This document shows positions 11,440-22,610 of a stretch of DNA of 64,000 bases, one piece after another. The position numbers were made by a program, and so were the translations under genes. Each line of letters starts with the position of its first letter. Positions within the stretch are counted from its first letter, which is position 1. This DNA comes from Aedes albopictus. Its lineage: Eukaryota; Arthropoda; Insecta; Diptera; Culicidae. Under the pieces are notes generated by a model, which saw only the letters and a list, made by a program, of their open reading frames with translations, was not told where the DNA came from and did no database searches. Where the stretch lies: assembly GCF_035046485.1 (NCBI RefSeq), contig NC_085138.1, positions 328,968,129 to 329,032,128 on the forward strand. Reading direction: 5' to 3'.

Positions 11440-11480
11440 AGCAAGCCTTGGGCTGAAAATCTCTTTAATAAAGACATCTA
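11440..11480 (+). repeat. LINE 3'-terminal module, reference copy
   Basis: The segment has the stem AGCC-TTG-GGCT followed by GAAAATCTCTTTAATAAAGA. It is the 3' terminus of the LINE above and matches, with small changes, two antisense micro-insertions in this window. The AATAAA doubles as a polyadenylation signal. Confidence 0.7.
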
Positions 11481-11903
11481 GCTAGCTATTCTTTGCTAGA
11501 GCATGTAACGTCTATCAAATTTTGAATGTATTTTCATAGGTACGTTTGTGGAATATTGTAGTTAAACAGTTCATAATAAATTACCCACAGGACTGACGTT
11601 TTTCAAAACTTCGTTCAGTCTGAGTGAACCTAGTACCATTCTTACATTACCGGTAAAATGAACTTTTTCATCAAACGGGTAATGCTCAGGTCCGCTAGTG
11701 CATATAGATAATGCAGCCCAAAGTATCCCGATTCCCACATGCATAAAAAGTTAAACAGATAAAACATTCAGATTTATCCATAAAGAATGTAGAAATTGCT
11801 TTGTTGATTAGTTTGCTGTTAGTTAAACAATACGTTTCAACCTCACAATTATCAAAAGGCTAACTTTGGCTTACTGTAGACCCAACTGAACAGGTTTTGT
11901 AAT
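11481..11903. other. No gene seen
   Basis: AT-rich DNA lies between the LINE end and the SINE target site. I see no coding motif or clear inverted repeat. Confidence 0.4.
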
Positions 11904-11914
11904 CCTTATTGGTA

Positions 11915-12158
11915 TCTTCTTCTTCTTCTTCTTCTTTGTGGCTCTACGTCCCCACAGGGACTTGGCCTGTCTCGCTTCAACTTAGTGTTCTTTAAGCACT
12001 TCTACAGCCATTAATTGAAGGGCTTTCTTTGCCTTCCATTGCATGAATTTGTATATTGTGAGGCAAGTACAATTATACACTATGCCCAGGGAGTCGAAAA
12101 AATTTACCTGACTCCCGCCGTCTCCAGATTGGCAATCCGTATCTTTAACCACTAGGCC
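11915..12158 (-). mobile_element. tRNA-derived SINE, Feilai-like
   Basis: On the minus strand the head reads GGCCTAGTGGTTAAAG (A-box-like), followed by a degraded B box around TTTCGACTCCC. The body carries GAAGTGCTTAAAGAACACTA, which it shares with the SINE at 30904-31173 and the fragment at 13462-13498. The 3' end is an (AAG)n run, seen as TTC repeats at 11915-11936. Flanks CCTTATTGGTA (11904-11914) and CCTTATTAGTA (12159-12169) are an 11-bp duplication with one mismatch. The family name is inferred from the tRNA head and known Aedes SINEs. Confidence 0.85.
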
Positions 12159-12271
12159 CCTTATTAGTATATGCTTCAGCAAAACCATTCTTACCTAGCT
12201 TTTCGAGTTGGATTTTTGGTGTAACCAATTGGATCTTAAGGATATTTTGTTTAGTGAAACTTTCTTAGCTA

Positions 12272-13377
12272 CAGGGTGCGGCAGGAAAAAATGCGAAAAG
12301 TTCAAGGCACTGGTACACGCTAAATATGGGATATATAGTTATGGACATCCCTAGGCTCTACCCACGATGTTCAGGTATCCACCTATCGTGGACTAGATGC
12401 TGACAAAGCAGTGTCACCCTTGGAGACACTGAGCATAACCCCCATACCAGAATACCCTTTGGACTCCGAGCATATTGATGACACGATAAATCGATACCGG
12501 CGCACAGTAACACCGACCATCCAACGCAACCCAGAACAACCAGGCCAGTTGCCATCCGGTGAACTTTTGCTGACATCGAGAAAGCATCGAACTCAATCGG
12601 AGGACACAGGTGTGCCCTCGGACTGGTCTGGCTCGATCAGTTAGTTGGAAGTGAACGTTTGAATCGATAGGTCTAATAGAAACGAAGTAATCAGTTGAAA
12701 GCCCTTCTGGCCCAGAATAAATGTTAGGAAGTGTGAAATGTAAAATTATAAATAAGAATATAATAAAAGTGATGGGATTAGTGTTAATTGGTGAAACAAG
12801 TAGTTTTTGAAAAACCTTAATGTGAAGTCCCGTCCATTTTTATATATGTCTATTTTTTCATGACTGTGTATCAGCCATGTCTATATTCTAGCACTGAAAA
12901 ATAAAAATTAACATATTTGATGTTTAACATGTGATAATGTAAGCCTAATAAGCGTGTATCAATAAACTGCGCGCCCAATGGTCATCAAACAAAATGACTA
13001 TGACAGTAACAAAATTAGCTTAAATTTGATGAACAACCAGTCCACACTGATCTAGGGCCATGTAGTTTCACATACTAGATGAAATAAGTACATATATTTG
13101 ATGATATTGTAGAGAAAATTAAAAATTTTGTTTTATCAGATACGAAATTTAAGGACCTGTGTACTTTTCTGCGGTTTGAAAATTCTGATTGTCTTCAGCT
13201 TCAGGCGCCGCCCTGTAAAGGTTAGTGACCAAAATGGGAAAATTTTTAATTAACTTTTCAGAAAACTAGCCTATTATAGATCATGGAACGTTGAAACATA
13301 GATTGGTTAATGTCAAATGGACGAAAACGAGGTTTGAAGTTGAAAAACACTTTCGCATTTTTTCCTGCCGCATACTG
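12272..13377. mobile_element. mariner-type non-autonomous element
   Basis: The left terminus is CAGGGTGCGGCAGGAAAAAA. The right terminus, read inward on the other strand, is CAGTATGCGGCAGGAAAAAA. Both continue as TGCGAAA. A TA dinucleotide sits at each outer edge (12270-12271 and 13378-13379), as expected for the IS630-Tc1-mariner superfamily. The 1.1-kb interior has no transposase. A 77-codon plus frame at 12411-12644 is rich in Pro, Thr and Ser and unlike a transposase; it may be captured sequence from another element. Confidence 0.8.
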
Positions 13378-13461
13378 TATCTTGAGCATTTTCGTCCCTT
13401 CCACTCTATCTACTAAACTATTAGAAATTTATATTTAGCAATAAATAATGCTTCCAGCCCA

Positions 13462-13498
13462 AAACTGTGGAAGTGCTTATATAACACTAAGTTGAGAA
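13462..13498 (+). repeat. SINE body fragment
   Basis: A short stretch, AAACTGTGGAAGTGCTTATA followed by TAACACTAAGTTGAGAA, matches the body of the Feilai-like SINE at about 31090-31130 with few changes. Neither end of a SINE is present, so this is a decayed remnant. Confidence 0.7.
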
Positions 13499-13679
13499 AC
13501 ATAACCGATCACATTTACCTAACAGATGTCTTAGAACAAAAATAGATGTCAACGATAGAAAGGAATTTACAAATCAGTTAGATTCAACAGAACATTTTAG
13601 AATTATAATCCTTTACTAGTTTTGCCTGATCGTCAGTCTCGCTCCCGTAATTCATAATTTGCCGAAAACTGTTAATTGG

Positions 13680-15880
13680 TTGATTACTCCTAACGACCCA
13701 CCCGTTTAACACCTATAACCATTCTCACCTTCAATATTTCTCGCAGTGGGCCGTCCTCCGCAGCGTTCACCTCTTTCGATCAATTAACAACAATTAACGA
13801 AACGCTTCCGCTAACTGCTGGAAACTGTCGTTCGAATTCAATGCACAAATCCACGCATGTAAATATGGGTCCGTCCGAATCACCCGAAAAAGAAAACAAA
13901 TCCGCTAATTACCCCCCAAAAGAACAGAACAAACTGAACAGCAGCGATCGGTCGAAGGGGCGCACCAATTAACCACTTAGCACAATCGTTAGGCGGATTT
14001 CGCTTCTTCGACACTACTGCCACTGGCTCATCTTCTTCGTTCGCACTCGATGTGGGATGCTGCACCAAGCTTCGACTCCTCGACCGACAACAACATTAAC
14101 AACCACACTGCATTGGTGGCGGTGGCGGCGGTTAAGGTCACTGAACAAACCGTTTGAGCTTTTATTTTATTTTCGACGGTGCACTGCGCGCGAACTAACC
14201 GTTGGGATTTTTCCTCTGTGCAAGGCACTCTCCGGACCACGGGGTCTCTGTAAGTTTTCTTTCCTGTTTATTTTGTATCAATTGCATTCACCGAAGCTGG
14301 TGTGCATTTGTTTATCTTTCGTGCTGCTCGTCGGAGACAGGGATTTCGCGATCGCGTTAAAGTCTTCTTTTTTCTTTGGGTTTTTTTTATTCTTCTTTTC
14401 TGGTGTTTGTTTCACTTCTGGATTGGTTTTATTTTTATATCTGGAACCGTATTTTTCATGGCTCTGCTGCACACGCAGAAGCTGCACTTGGAATATCGTG
14501 CGGCAGTTGTTGGTTTTTATTATTCATTCTTCTTGTTCTGTTCGTGTTTGTGTGTCCCTCGCTTGTTATCGGGTCCTAAGTTATTCCTGGTGCACCAGCA
14601 ACAACATCCAGGAAGCACAAGGGAACGGGAGAAGTACGGATTCTGTGTTGGTTTGTCGGGGCGATAATGCTAAAAAGTTCTGCACCAAACTTCCAACAGG
14701 TTCGAGTTCGCGCACGAGACTTTGCAGGCAAACGAACGAATGGGCGAACACTCGCGTCGTAGAACGGAGCACAGAGAGATGTTGAGCTAGGTCGTGTCTC
14801 AGAACGTTGCCCCGAGGGACACTGCACAGCAAGCACACCGAGTACTTTGTATCTGTTCTCTTTCCCGCTCGAGCGGGATTTATTTTTAGGCTCTGTTCAG
14901 CTCCTTTTTTGCATGAACTTTATCGAAATCGGCACATCTACATCACAGAGTTTTCCATTGGCTCCATAGCTGTTAACGATTTTGCCCTTTTTTCGCACCT
15001 CCAATCGAAGCGCTCTCGTGCTAATAAATCACTTGCCTCAGCGGGGGAATATTCCTCCTTGGCACCTGCCCCGTATTTACCACTTTTCTTCACTATCACA
15101 CAATTACGAAATTCCAGCCTCGTAAGCCAGATACCGTTCCAATAGTTTTTCACACCCCGGCACTGCCAGACTTATCACGCTTTTGATCTTTATTGCTTGT
15201 TTCCACTCTCATTGTTCATAACCATTGTTCGACGACCTTATCGCAGCATCCAATCTGCACAGTCTTCGATCATCAAATATCAAAAACCGAATCGTGAACC
15301 ACAAAATCTTCTCACCCCTAGAAGCGAACCATCCAAATCTCCTCCCCACAAAGCACAAAGCGCAAAGACTTTGAATAACGCGACGAAGACGACGAACGAC
15401 GCCGTTGTCGAGAGTGACTTCAACTACGCAAGCAAGCGACGAACCCCGAACTGGCTGCTATTTGCGCTCACTCATCCGGCGCAGCATTCTGATGAATACT
15501 GACCGAGCATCGGCGCAGTGAGGCACATTAAAATCGGAGTCAATAATAAAAACAGTGCCGAGCCGAGAGTCGTCGTCATGGGCCACTGCCGCGCAAAGCC
15601 GCAAAGCGCGGGGGCGAGCGCGGAAAAGGGGGTCCACACCCGCCCGGCTCCTTTCTTTTGCGCGCGAGCGGCGGCGGCGGAAGACTCTCCTTTCTCGCGC
15701 GGGCGCGCGCGCGCATACGGACGCTCTCTTTGGCGGTGGTTTCGCGTGCGCTTAGCTTGGCGGTGACGGTGGCGGCGGCGGCGCGCGCGTGACTTAACTC
15801 GCTCACACTGAGCTTGCAGTTAGGTACTTGTGGTCCACGCAAAGCTTTACGTACCTACTAGCGAGTGGAGAAGAGTCAGT
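13680..15880 (+). promoter_or_regulatory. CpG-rich unique block, possible promoter/5' exon
   Basis: Composition changes sharply here. There are many CpGs, especially at 15560-15800 with CGCGCG runs, and no TE signature. An initiator-like TCAGT lies at 15876-15880. A donor-like CT|GTAAGT has its intron start at 14250, and the preceding ~200 bp could be an untranslated exon. Overlapping open frames on both strands reflect the GC content and carry no domain. A promoter with alternative non-coding first exons fits, but transcript direction is not settled by the sequence. Confidence 0.35.
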
Positions 15881-16339
15881 GACTTGCGGTTGTGGTATCG
15901 ACCATGCATATGCAGCCTCGGCTGCGGTCCAAATGGACTTATTTACGACGGCGGTGGTGTCAGAGTTTGTTCAGAGATCTGCATTGCAGCTGAAGAACGA
16001 GAGAACATTTCTTCGGCGTTGGCTGAGGGTTGAAGAGAGGAGCTTTTGCAAGATGGTACGACTAGCAATGGAAGCTTTTGCTGAATAAATATGACGCTGG
16101 ACAGTACGGGATACGAAACAGAGACATTGCTGTTATTTTGTGGCTCATGTTTTTGAAATCATATCTTTTGAAGCGAAAGAATAGTTCACTTGGAACTTAA
16201 ACCTCAGCACAGTGGATCAAGGATGTAACCATGTGGAACTTTTTAGTTTACTTGAAAGCACTTCTGGCCCACCTCTGTGTTGTATACTAAGTACTCAATT
16301 CTAAAAAATATTTTAGAAAATCTTGTACAGGTACTCGGA

Positions 16340-17300
16340 CATCCTCAGTGGGAATTTTCCACACTTGGAAGTTCCCTGGTAATAGTGTCCAACTGGCGCT
16401 ATCGAACGTATTCTTCACGTCGAGAGTCACTGCTGCACAGTATCAGGGTGTCCTTTTTATGCTGGATCAGTTTTTACCGAGAGATAGCGTCTACGGTTGA
16501 CTTCCCGTTCTGGAAGCTGAATTGGTTGCTCGAGAGACCATATACACCCACGATGTTCCTCAATAGTCTTTTGTTTTGCTTCTGAACCATGGGGGGAAAA
16601 TCTGCTCAACAGACACGCGAACAGGAAGGCTCAGGTAGTGTGGGATCTAGTGTGGGATCAAGGCCGTCTTCTATATCAAAAGAAAAAGCCAGAACCACTC
16701 CTCCTCGACCCACTAAACACATTCCCATGGTCGCCAAACCCTACGTTTCTCCGGAACTATCAAGAAGGCATTGCTTCAGAGAGTGGCTAGTACACATCGC
16801 ACCCTCAAGGTTAGCTGTGTAACCTGCAGCAATGAACATCTATGACTCGCTTAGGAGAGCTCCCAACGATAGCATGCTGGCGCTTAGCCAGTTTCCCAAG
16901 TGGTCCTCACCACTCTCTTTGTCCTCGGAAGGCGGGCAGGGTCAACCCCACGCCCGCGCCCAACTGTTTTGCAAGATTGTCAGGAGTTGTGTCCTCCACG
17001 ACACTTGCTAGTTAAGGATGATCCACTCGAGCACCTTCCTCGTCGTGCCGAATAAACACATTGATCTGTATCTGTACTGATGATCTGCCTCTTCCGATCC
17101 TCTGAAAAGACTACTTTCTTGTCCCGACATTTCTGCATAGCAGTCCTGAACATCTCGTGAGCCTCTGCAATGGTATAGAGTTCCACGAAGAATTACCTTA
17201 CTTACACTAAGAGATTTTGTCATTTAAGCAAGTTCCTCATCAGTGATTCTTCCCTCAACGCCCGCAACAGTCCCCAGAGATCCGAGGAAAGAAAGTAGAG
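16340..17300 (-). pseudogene. R1-clade-like RT relic
   Basis: Reading the minus strand from about 17300 down, fragments of one RT appear in different frames: GRITDEELA, then MFRTAMQKCRDKK, then CLFGTTRKVLEWIILN. After a foreign stretch of roughly 400 bp (about 16590-17010) come NQFSFQNGKSTVDAI and VTLDVKNTFDSASW. The last two correspond to the QFGFRxGRST and VTLDVxNAFNSASW signatures of the R1 clade, including the motif A Asp. Multiple frameshifts and stops make it dead. The interrupting stretch is either a later insertion or rearranged DNA. Confidence 0.75.
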
Positions 17301-18090
17301 AACCCGAGTCATGACGCCGGAAGAGTCGCTCGTTGATTTCAGGTATCAGTAGGTCGGCTCTAGAGGCACGTTCTCCTCCTCGTTGATTTTCTCCAGTATC
17401 TCGGTGGGAGCCACTACATCTCGTGTCTAAGCTATCATGACTCTGTGCCTGAAGAGGTCACCTCACGGCACGGATTCGTATTGGTACTCTGAAACAGCAC
17501 GTGGTGGCTACATCGTCGCATTGCCCATAGACAAGCGTGGCGCAGATTCGCAAAGATTGAGTCCACCAATACGCAGGTGATCTACCATTTCTGGAATGGA
17601 CTTTACTAGGTGGCATTGCAAGCACGCGTGAGCATCGCTGAACTGGTTACTACTTTAACCGAGTGAGTTCCACTCACGGCAGAATGCCTCCCAACACCTC
17701 GTCGTTGAAGTATGATGTCTTCTATTTGCGAACGCTTAGCCTGGTTGTCTCCCCCTACAACCCGCTGTCTGCTGATATTATAGACGATACAGTGACAGAC
17801 CGCAGTGTGGACTGATAAACAGTAACCGTTGATCGACTCCACACCGTTACTGTTGAAAGCTAACAATAGGCAGATCGACAACGAGCATGGTCAGATGTCC
17901 ACGCTGAAACTTGAAACGACATCTACCTACCTCAGCTCTGAAATCACCCGCTGCTTTTACCAGCTTTGTCCAGACATGTCCACTCCGTCAGCATTCAGTT
18001 CAGTGTATGCGTGAACCGTTTTCATGTTTCCGGCGGCTATGCGCTATGGATCTAATATGATGGCAAAATCCGTCACCAAGAGAGATAAAG
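17301..18090. other. No gene seen; possibly decayed LINE upstream part
   Basis: This GC-moderate DNA lies upstream of the antisense R1-like relic. It may hold its decayed 5' half, but I could not recognise endonuclease motifs. The plus and minus frames here are unsupported. Confidence 0.35.
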
Positions 18091-18452
18091 TCTGACGTAG
18101 TTGCTGTTGGGCTGTTACACGGTGGTTCAGGTTTAGTTGCTGAAGCTTTTTTGAACTTCGCACACATTGAGCCGGTAAAGGCTGGGTATGCTGCGCAATT
18201 CAGATCCCATTGTAATCCACTAGCCTCTTCCCAGCAACTCCTATCCCTACTTCCTCGCAGTACTGGCCGGAAACTATGAGCAACCTTAGGGAAGATCGGG
18301 TAACCAACCCCGGTGGGAACTTTGATCGTTGGCAGACAGGAAGGGGGGGGGGGGGTTTGCTTCGGCAAACCTGAGCGTCTGTTCTCCAGGAAGAGTGGCT
18401 CACAACAGCGTCTGATCCCTATGTTAGGGGCAGCTGATCTACGTCCGTGTGC

Positions 18453-19697
18453 ACGGGTAAAAATCCGGAACCCGAAAATGGTAAAATGCGTCATGATTGG
18501 GCGATAAATGTATGTTTTTATGTTATAAATATACACCATGAAAAATCGGCATGATATCATGACATGTTTTGCCGTGACATAGCTTCGACGCTACATTTCT
18601 TTTGTTTAGTACAAATAATTATAAATTTGCGGCATGAAATGATGCCGCATGTACACTGCATCATGACAAAAATTTATGAAACCATAAGCCTTATTCATGG
18701 AACTCGTAAATATCGTTTATGGTTTTGGTTCCATTGGTAAAAATTGCCAATAATTATGAATTTTCGGCATGAGGTCATGCCGCTTGTATAGCAGAAATAT
18801 GACAAAAATTTATGAAATCATAAGCCTTATTCATGGAACTTGTATTTATCATTTATCATTTATTTTTCCATCAATTGGAAACTACCTACAAATGTTAAAT
18901 TAAATTAACTTCATGTTCCAATTACTTTTTGGTAGTCCTTAACTCCGGTAGCATAATTTATGTTGCATGATGCGAAAGGAATTTTGATCCTCATATCAGT
19001 TATTTGAATAAGGCGTCGTCATAGGTAAAAAAGAAAAATATCTTTTCTGGGAGGTTTCTGCATGCAAACCATACGCCCTTCCTTTTTTCCTGCTGTTCTT
19101 TTTGCTGAGAAAATTAATAAGGGTAGAGTTGTAAACTTTATGTGTATTTAAAGAATACTTTGTCTTACCACGAAACACAGTCAATCAGAATGGGTGTGGA
19201 GCTTGCTACTGTACACGGCGCAAACAAGATCGGTCGTCTTTGCGACCGAGGTAACACTTTACCACCGACCGACAGACTTGGGGCTGTCCATAAACCACGT
19301 GGTCATTTTTTTGGGACTTTTCAACCCCCCCCCCCCCGCATGGTCATTAGTCCATACAAATTTTTTTATTTGTCCATACAAAATGGTCATTGGCTGAACC
19401 CCCCCCCCCCCCCCCCCCCCTCATGACCACGTGGTTTATGGACAGCCCCTTGGTGTGAACGCAACGACACATAGTCCACTGACAGTGTGCGTAGACCGAG
19501 TGGTGACGACGTTGATGGGTGGCATTTAGTACAAAGCTCGCACCCGTTTGTTTTGTTGCACTGCTTCATGCCGCAGTTTTATGTTTTTATGGCTCAGCGG
19601 CATAGTTCTATGACTTGTAGTCATGTTATCATGAAGCGGCATATTTTATGATTTCATAAATTTTTCATCATGTTTTGGGTTCCGGATTTTTACCCGT
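18453..19697. mobile_element. 1.25-kb TIR transposon inside the RTE-like LINE
   Basis: The ends ACGGGTAAAAATCCGGAACC (18453 rightward) and its complement (ending 19697) are perfect for about 21 bp. GTGC flanks both sides (18449-18452 and 19698-19701), and removing the insert rejoins the LINE text. Inside are many short ATCATGCCG/CGGCATGA phrases and a repeated AAAAATTTATGAAA(C/T)CATAAG block (near 18668 and 18806), but no transposase frame. A 4-bp duplication does not match a superfamily I can name with confidence. A smaller MITE sits at 19280-19449. Confidence 0.78.
19280..19449. mobile_element. 170-bp MITE with GGGGCTGTCC ends
   Basis: The termini GGGGCTGTCCATAAACCACG (19280) and its exact complement (ending 19449) continue through TGGTCAT. 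C homopolymers and a CATACAAA/TTTGTATG inner pairing fill the middle. TT dinucleotides abut both ends. It lies inside the 18453-19697 transposon, making a three-level nest with the LINE. Confidence 0.88.
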
Positions 19698-19850
19698 GTG
19701 CCAGGGAAGGACTCTAAGCTCAACTGTGCACTATGGTCCTCCGGAAAGTAGGGGGTTGGTGTCAGGCCCTACGAGCCAGTCGTAAAAAACCATTGTAACG
19801 GAAAATCTGCAACAGAATAAAACGAACCGAGACCAACGGCAACGATCCCA

Positions 19851-20363
19851 GTGAACAAAAAGGACTTGCGATTGGAAACTCGGTACATACGTGGAACTGC
19901 CGATCTCTCAAGTTCATTGGGAGCACCCGAATACCAGGTCCCAACGCATCACCTGTTCATCGACTACAAAGCGGCATACGACAGTATCGACCGCGCAGAG
20001 CTATGGAGAATCATGGACGAAAACGGCTTTCCTGGGAAGCTGACTAGACTGATTAAAGTAACGATGGACGGTGTGCAAAACTGCGTAAGGGTTACGGATG
20101 AACTATCCAGTTCATTCAAATCTCACCGAGGGCTGCGACAAGGTGATAGACTCTCATGCCTACTCTTCAACATCGCTCTGGAAGGTGTGATGCGACGAGC
20201 CGGGCTCAACAGCCGCGGAACGATTTTCACAAAATCCGGACAATTTGTGTGCTTTGCGGACGACATGGACATTATTGCCAGAACATTTGGAACGGTGGCA
20301 GAGCTGTACACCCGCCTGAAACGCGAAGCAGCAAAGGTCGAACTGGTGGTGAATGCTTCATAA
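19851..20363 (+). pseudogene. RTE-like ORF2: start joined to RT palm
   Basis: The first ~30 codons (KKDLRLETRYIRGTADLS) correspond to the beginning of RTE ORF2, where LGTWNVRSL normally starts the endonuclease. The text then jumps at about 19935-19950 to HHLFIDYKAAYDSIDRAELW, the RT motif A region. The whole endonuclease and RT fingers (several hundred residues) are therefore deleted. Then come GLRQGDRLSCLLFNIALE and FADDMDIIA, the catalytic box. The frame stops at 20361-20363. Confidence 0.85.
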
Positions 20364-21057
20364 ACAAAGTACATGCTGTTAGGCGGAACCGAAAACGACC
20401 GGATCCGTCTGGGTAGTAGATGTCTGGGGAGATGTTACGATAGACGGGGATACTTTCGAGGTGGTGGAGGAATTCGTCTACCTCGGATCCTTACTGACGG
20501 CTGACAACAACGTGAGCCGTGAAATTCGGAGGCGCATCATCAGCGGAAGTCGGGCCTACTAGGGGCTCCAGAAGAAACTGCGGTCGAAAAAGATTCACCC
20601 ACGCACCAAATGCACCATGTACAAAACGCTAATAAGACCGGTAATCCTCTACGGACACGAGACATGGACCATGCTCGAGGAGGACCTGCAAGCACTCGGA
20701 GTTTTCGAGCGACGCGTGCTTAGGACGATCTTCGGCGGTGTGCAGGAGAACGGTGTGTGGCGGAGAAGAATGAACCACGAACTCGCTGCACTTTACGGCG
20801 AACCCAGCATCCAGAAGGTGGCCAAAGCCGGAAGGATACGGTGGGCAGGGCATGTTGCAAGAATGCCGGACAACAACCCTGCAAAGCTGGTGTTTGCAAC
20901 TGATCCGGTTGGCACAAGAAGGCGTGGAGCGCAGAGAGCACGATGGGCGGACCAGGTGGAGCGTGACTTGGCGAGCATCGGACGCGACCGAGGATGGAGA
21001 GCGGCAGCCACGAACCGTATATTATGGAGAAATATTGTTGATTCAGTTTTATCTTGA
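20364..21057 (+). pseudogene. RTE-like ORF2 C-terminal domain
   Basis: From 20364 to 20616 the RT thumb continues in broken frames. At 20617-21057 a clean 146-codon frame holds YKTLIRPVILYGHETWTM, a VLRTIFGG segment, and AGRIRWAGHVARMPDNNP. These match the C-terminal part of RTE-type LINE proteins. The protein ends 13 codons after the GWRAAA segment, about 20 bp before the tandem-repeat tail. The frame here is intact but separated from the rest by stops. Confidence 0.85.
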
Positions 21058-21092
21058 ATTTGATGTTATACTAAATAAATGAATGAATGACC

Positions 21093-21900
21093 AAATAAAT
21101 CATAATCTTGATAAATACCGCGACGTGTATTTCCATATAACTAGTGGATCATATCACCTACCACAGGTGGCTCCTAGATCCACACTTTACCCTACCTTAC
21201 TAACAAATACTCCTTCCCGTGACAACTGTGGGGATGCTATGGATTCCACGGTTGCTAGTAGCAACGGTTGTCGAACTAACATTCCTTACCTTTCCCGATG
21301 ACCGTAAAAACGTGATCGGCGCCGTTATTGACTTTAAAATGTTGATCTCTCGAATTGTGTACATTGAGAGTATGTAGCTAGTCCCAAGCACCATTCAATG
21401 GTTCTTTGTGCAATTTCGGTTGTTCTGGTCAATCACGGGGTAGCAACTATGATATGTACGGTTGTATTTGCTTCGATAACGCCTACGAGTTATGCAATCA
21501 AGCGAACTGTGCCGCGTTTGCTTTATACTGGAGATGCCTGATTAGTGCTTAGTCCCCGGCAGATATCTCATTGGTTCCTTGTGAGAGTGTAGCTGGTCTG
21601 GCGATACTGGATTAGCATTTACAGGTTGTCAATCAAGCACGAGCCCAAGGAAGGGAAGCAAAGTGTGAATCCTGAGATTAAAAAGCCCAGCCTAAAAATT
21701 AAAATTAAAATGGAACTCACAAATATATTGTTTATGGAACGTTTATAAATTCAATGATGTTTAACAAAAACCGTATTATCCCCAAAGTTAAATTAATCGA
21801 AGTTCAAAACAACAAACTTTCAGACAATGCTACAGAAAAAGCTCTTGCTCAGCACTTCCACCGAACTCTCTTTATTCAGCAAAAGCCTTGTTTAGTTAGA
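21093..21900. other. No gene seen
   Basis: The region after the LINE tail has mixed composition. I find no recognised domain and no clear terminal repeats. Confidence 0.4.
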
Positions 21901-22610
21901 GAGAACCAAATCCAATTGCACTAGCACAGCATCCCGCAGAGATCAACCTCCCACCCGCTCGCGATTTGTTGTCACCCTTGTAACATCTGCCGGTATGAAA
22001 GCACCACCGCTCAGTCAAAGAAAGAGACAAGGAACGACCGGAAAACGAATCGTCATTCTCCGGAGTGTTGTCCGGGCGCGCGGTCGCGCCGCGCGCACAC
22101 GGAGATTTTGCAGCCAGTCGAACGACGAACCCGCGTCGTCGCCGTCGTCATCGGTCGCCCGCAGGGAAATGCTCTCGCGCAAGAGAGCCGCCTCTGTGCT
22201 GCACCGCTAAGTGGTCTACGCGGTCAACTGCCCGACCTTGTGCCGAGATTCGCACCACGTTTGGCCGTTTCCTGCTCGCTCACACATATGCGTGTACGCG
22301 AGCCTCTTCTTCTATGCACAACTGCAGCTGTAGCTGCAGTGGTGACCTGACCATCGTAAATAATTCACGTTTCGTAATCTTGACCGTGCACTCGGCTTTC
22401 GAGAGTCCCCAAAAATGGACATCGTGTGCGCATCATTCGGGCGCGGCTATCGGGATGGTGGAAATTCTGCGAACCCGCACCGTGTTGGATGAAGGGCTGC
22501 AGTTCTGCGTCGCGATTTCTAATCTGTTCCAGAACGATCAACGCCGTTGTTGTCGTCGAGGTTGTAGAAAGAAAGTTGGTCTTGAGCAGTGACGGTAGTT
22601 AAATGACTGC
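21900..22610. promoter_or_regulatory. CpG-rich island, function unknown
   Basis: A local block of CpG-rich, TE-free sequence (for example GCGCGCGGTCGCGCCGCGCG at about 22076-22095) lies between AT-rich flanks. Open frames on the plus strand are up to 175 codons but show biased Arg, Ser and Ala content without a domain. It resembles the block at 13.7-15.9 kb and may be another promoter or untranslated exon. Confidence 0.3.

Larger units (their letters stand above)
9900..11480 (+). mobile_element. RNase-H-class LINE relic, 5'-truncated
   Basis: RT coding sequence starts without a 5' end near 9900. It is interrupted by a hAT-like MITE at 10609-10764, loses the RT thumb and RNase H by deletion near 10995-11015, and ends with the C-terminal Cys-rich domain. 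The 3' end near 11440-11480 carries a small AGCC-TTG-GGCT stem followed by AATAAAGACA. That same terminus occurs as the micro-insertions at 5202-5258 and 37115-37159. The family is related in layout to the element at 1-4361 but is a different lineage. I could not see flanking target duplications. Confidence 0.85.
18091..21092 (+). mobile_element. RTE-like LINE, deleted and interrupted
   Basis: A non-LTR element whose 5' part is cut by a TIR transposon at 18453-19697. Its start near 18.1 kb is estimated. After the transposon come the ORF beginning, RT and C-terminal domain, then a short 3' UTR ending in AAATAAATGAATGAATGA at about 21074-21091. Short tandem repeats of that kind terminate RTE elements. 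Endonuclease and early RT are missing. The C-terminal RWAGHVARM segment is characteristic of RTE-type ORF2 in insects. The clade call is from motif memory, not a tree. Confidence 0.78.

Noticed and set aside
12411..12644. 77-codon frame as a transposase
   Set aside because: Too short and without a DDE/D motif; it sits inside a non-autonomous mariner-type shell.
14057..14785. 242-codon plus-strand frame in the CpG-rich block
   Set aside because: Rich in Phe, Cys and Leu from T-rich DNA, with no domain; more likely untranslated or intronic sequence.
22065..22592. 175-codon plus-strand frame
   Set aside because: Composition-driven (Arg, Ser, Ala); competing frames on the same strand are similarly open, and there is no family match I know.
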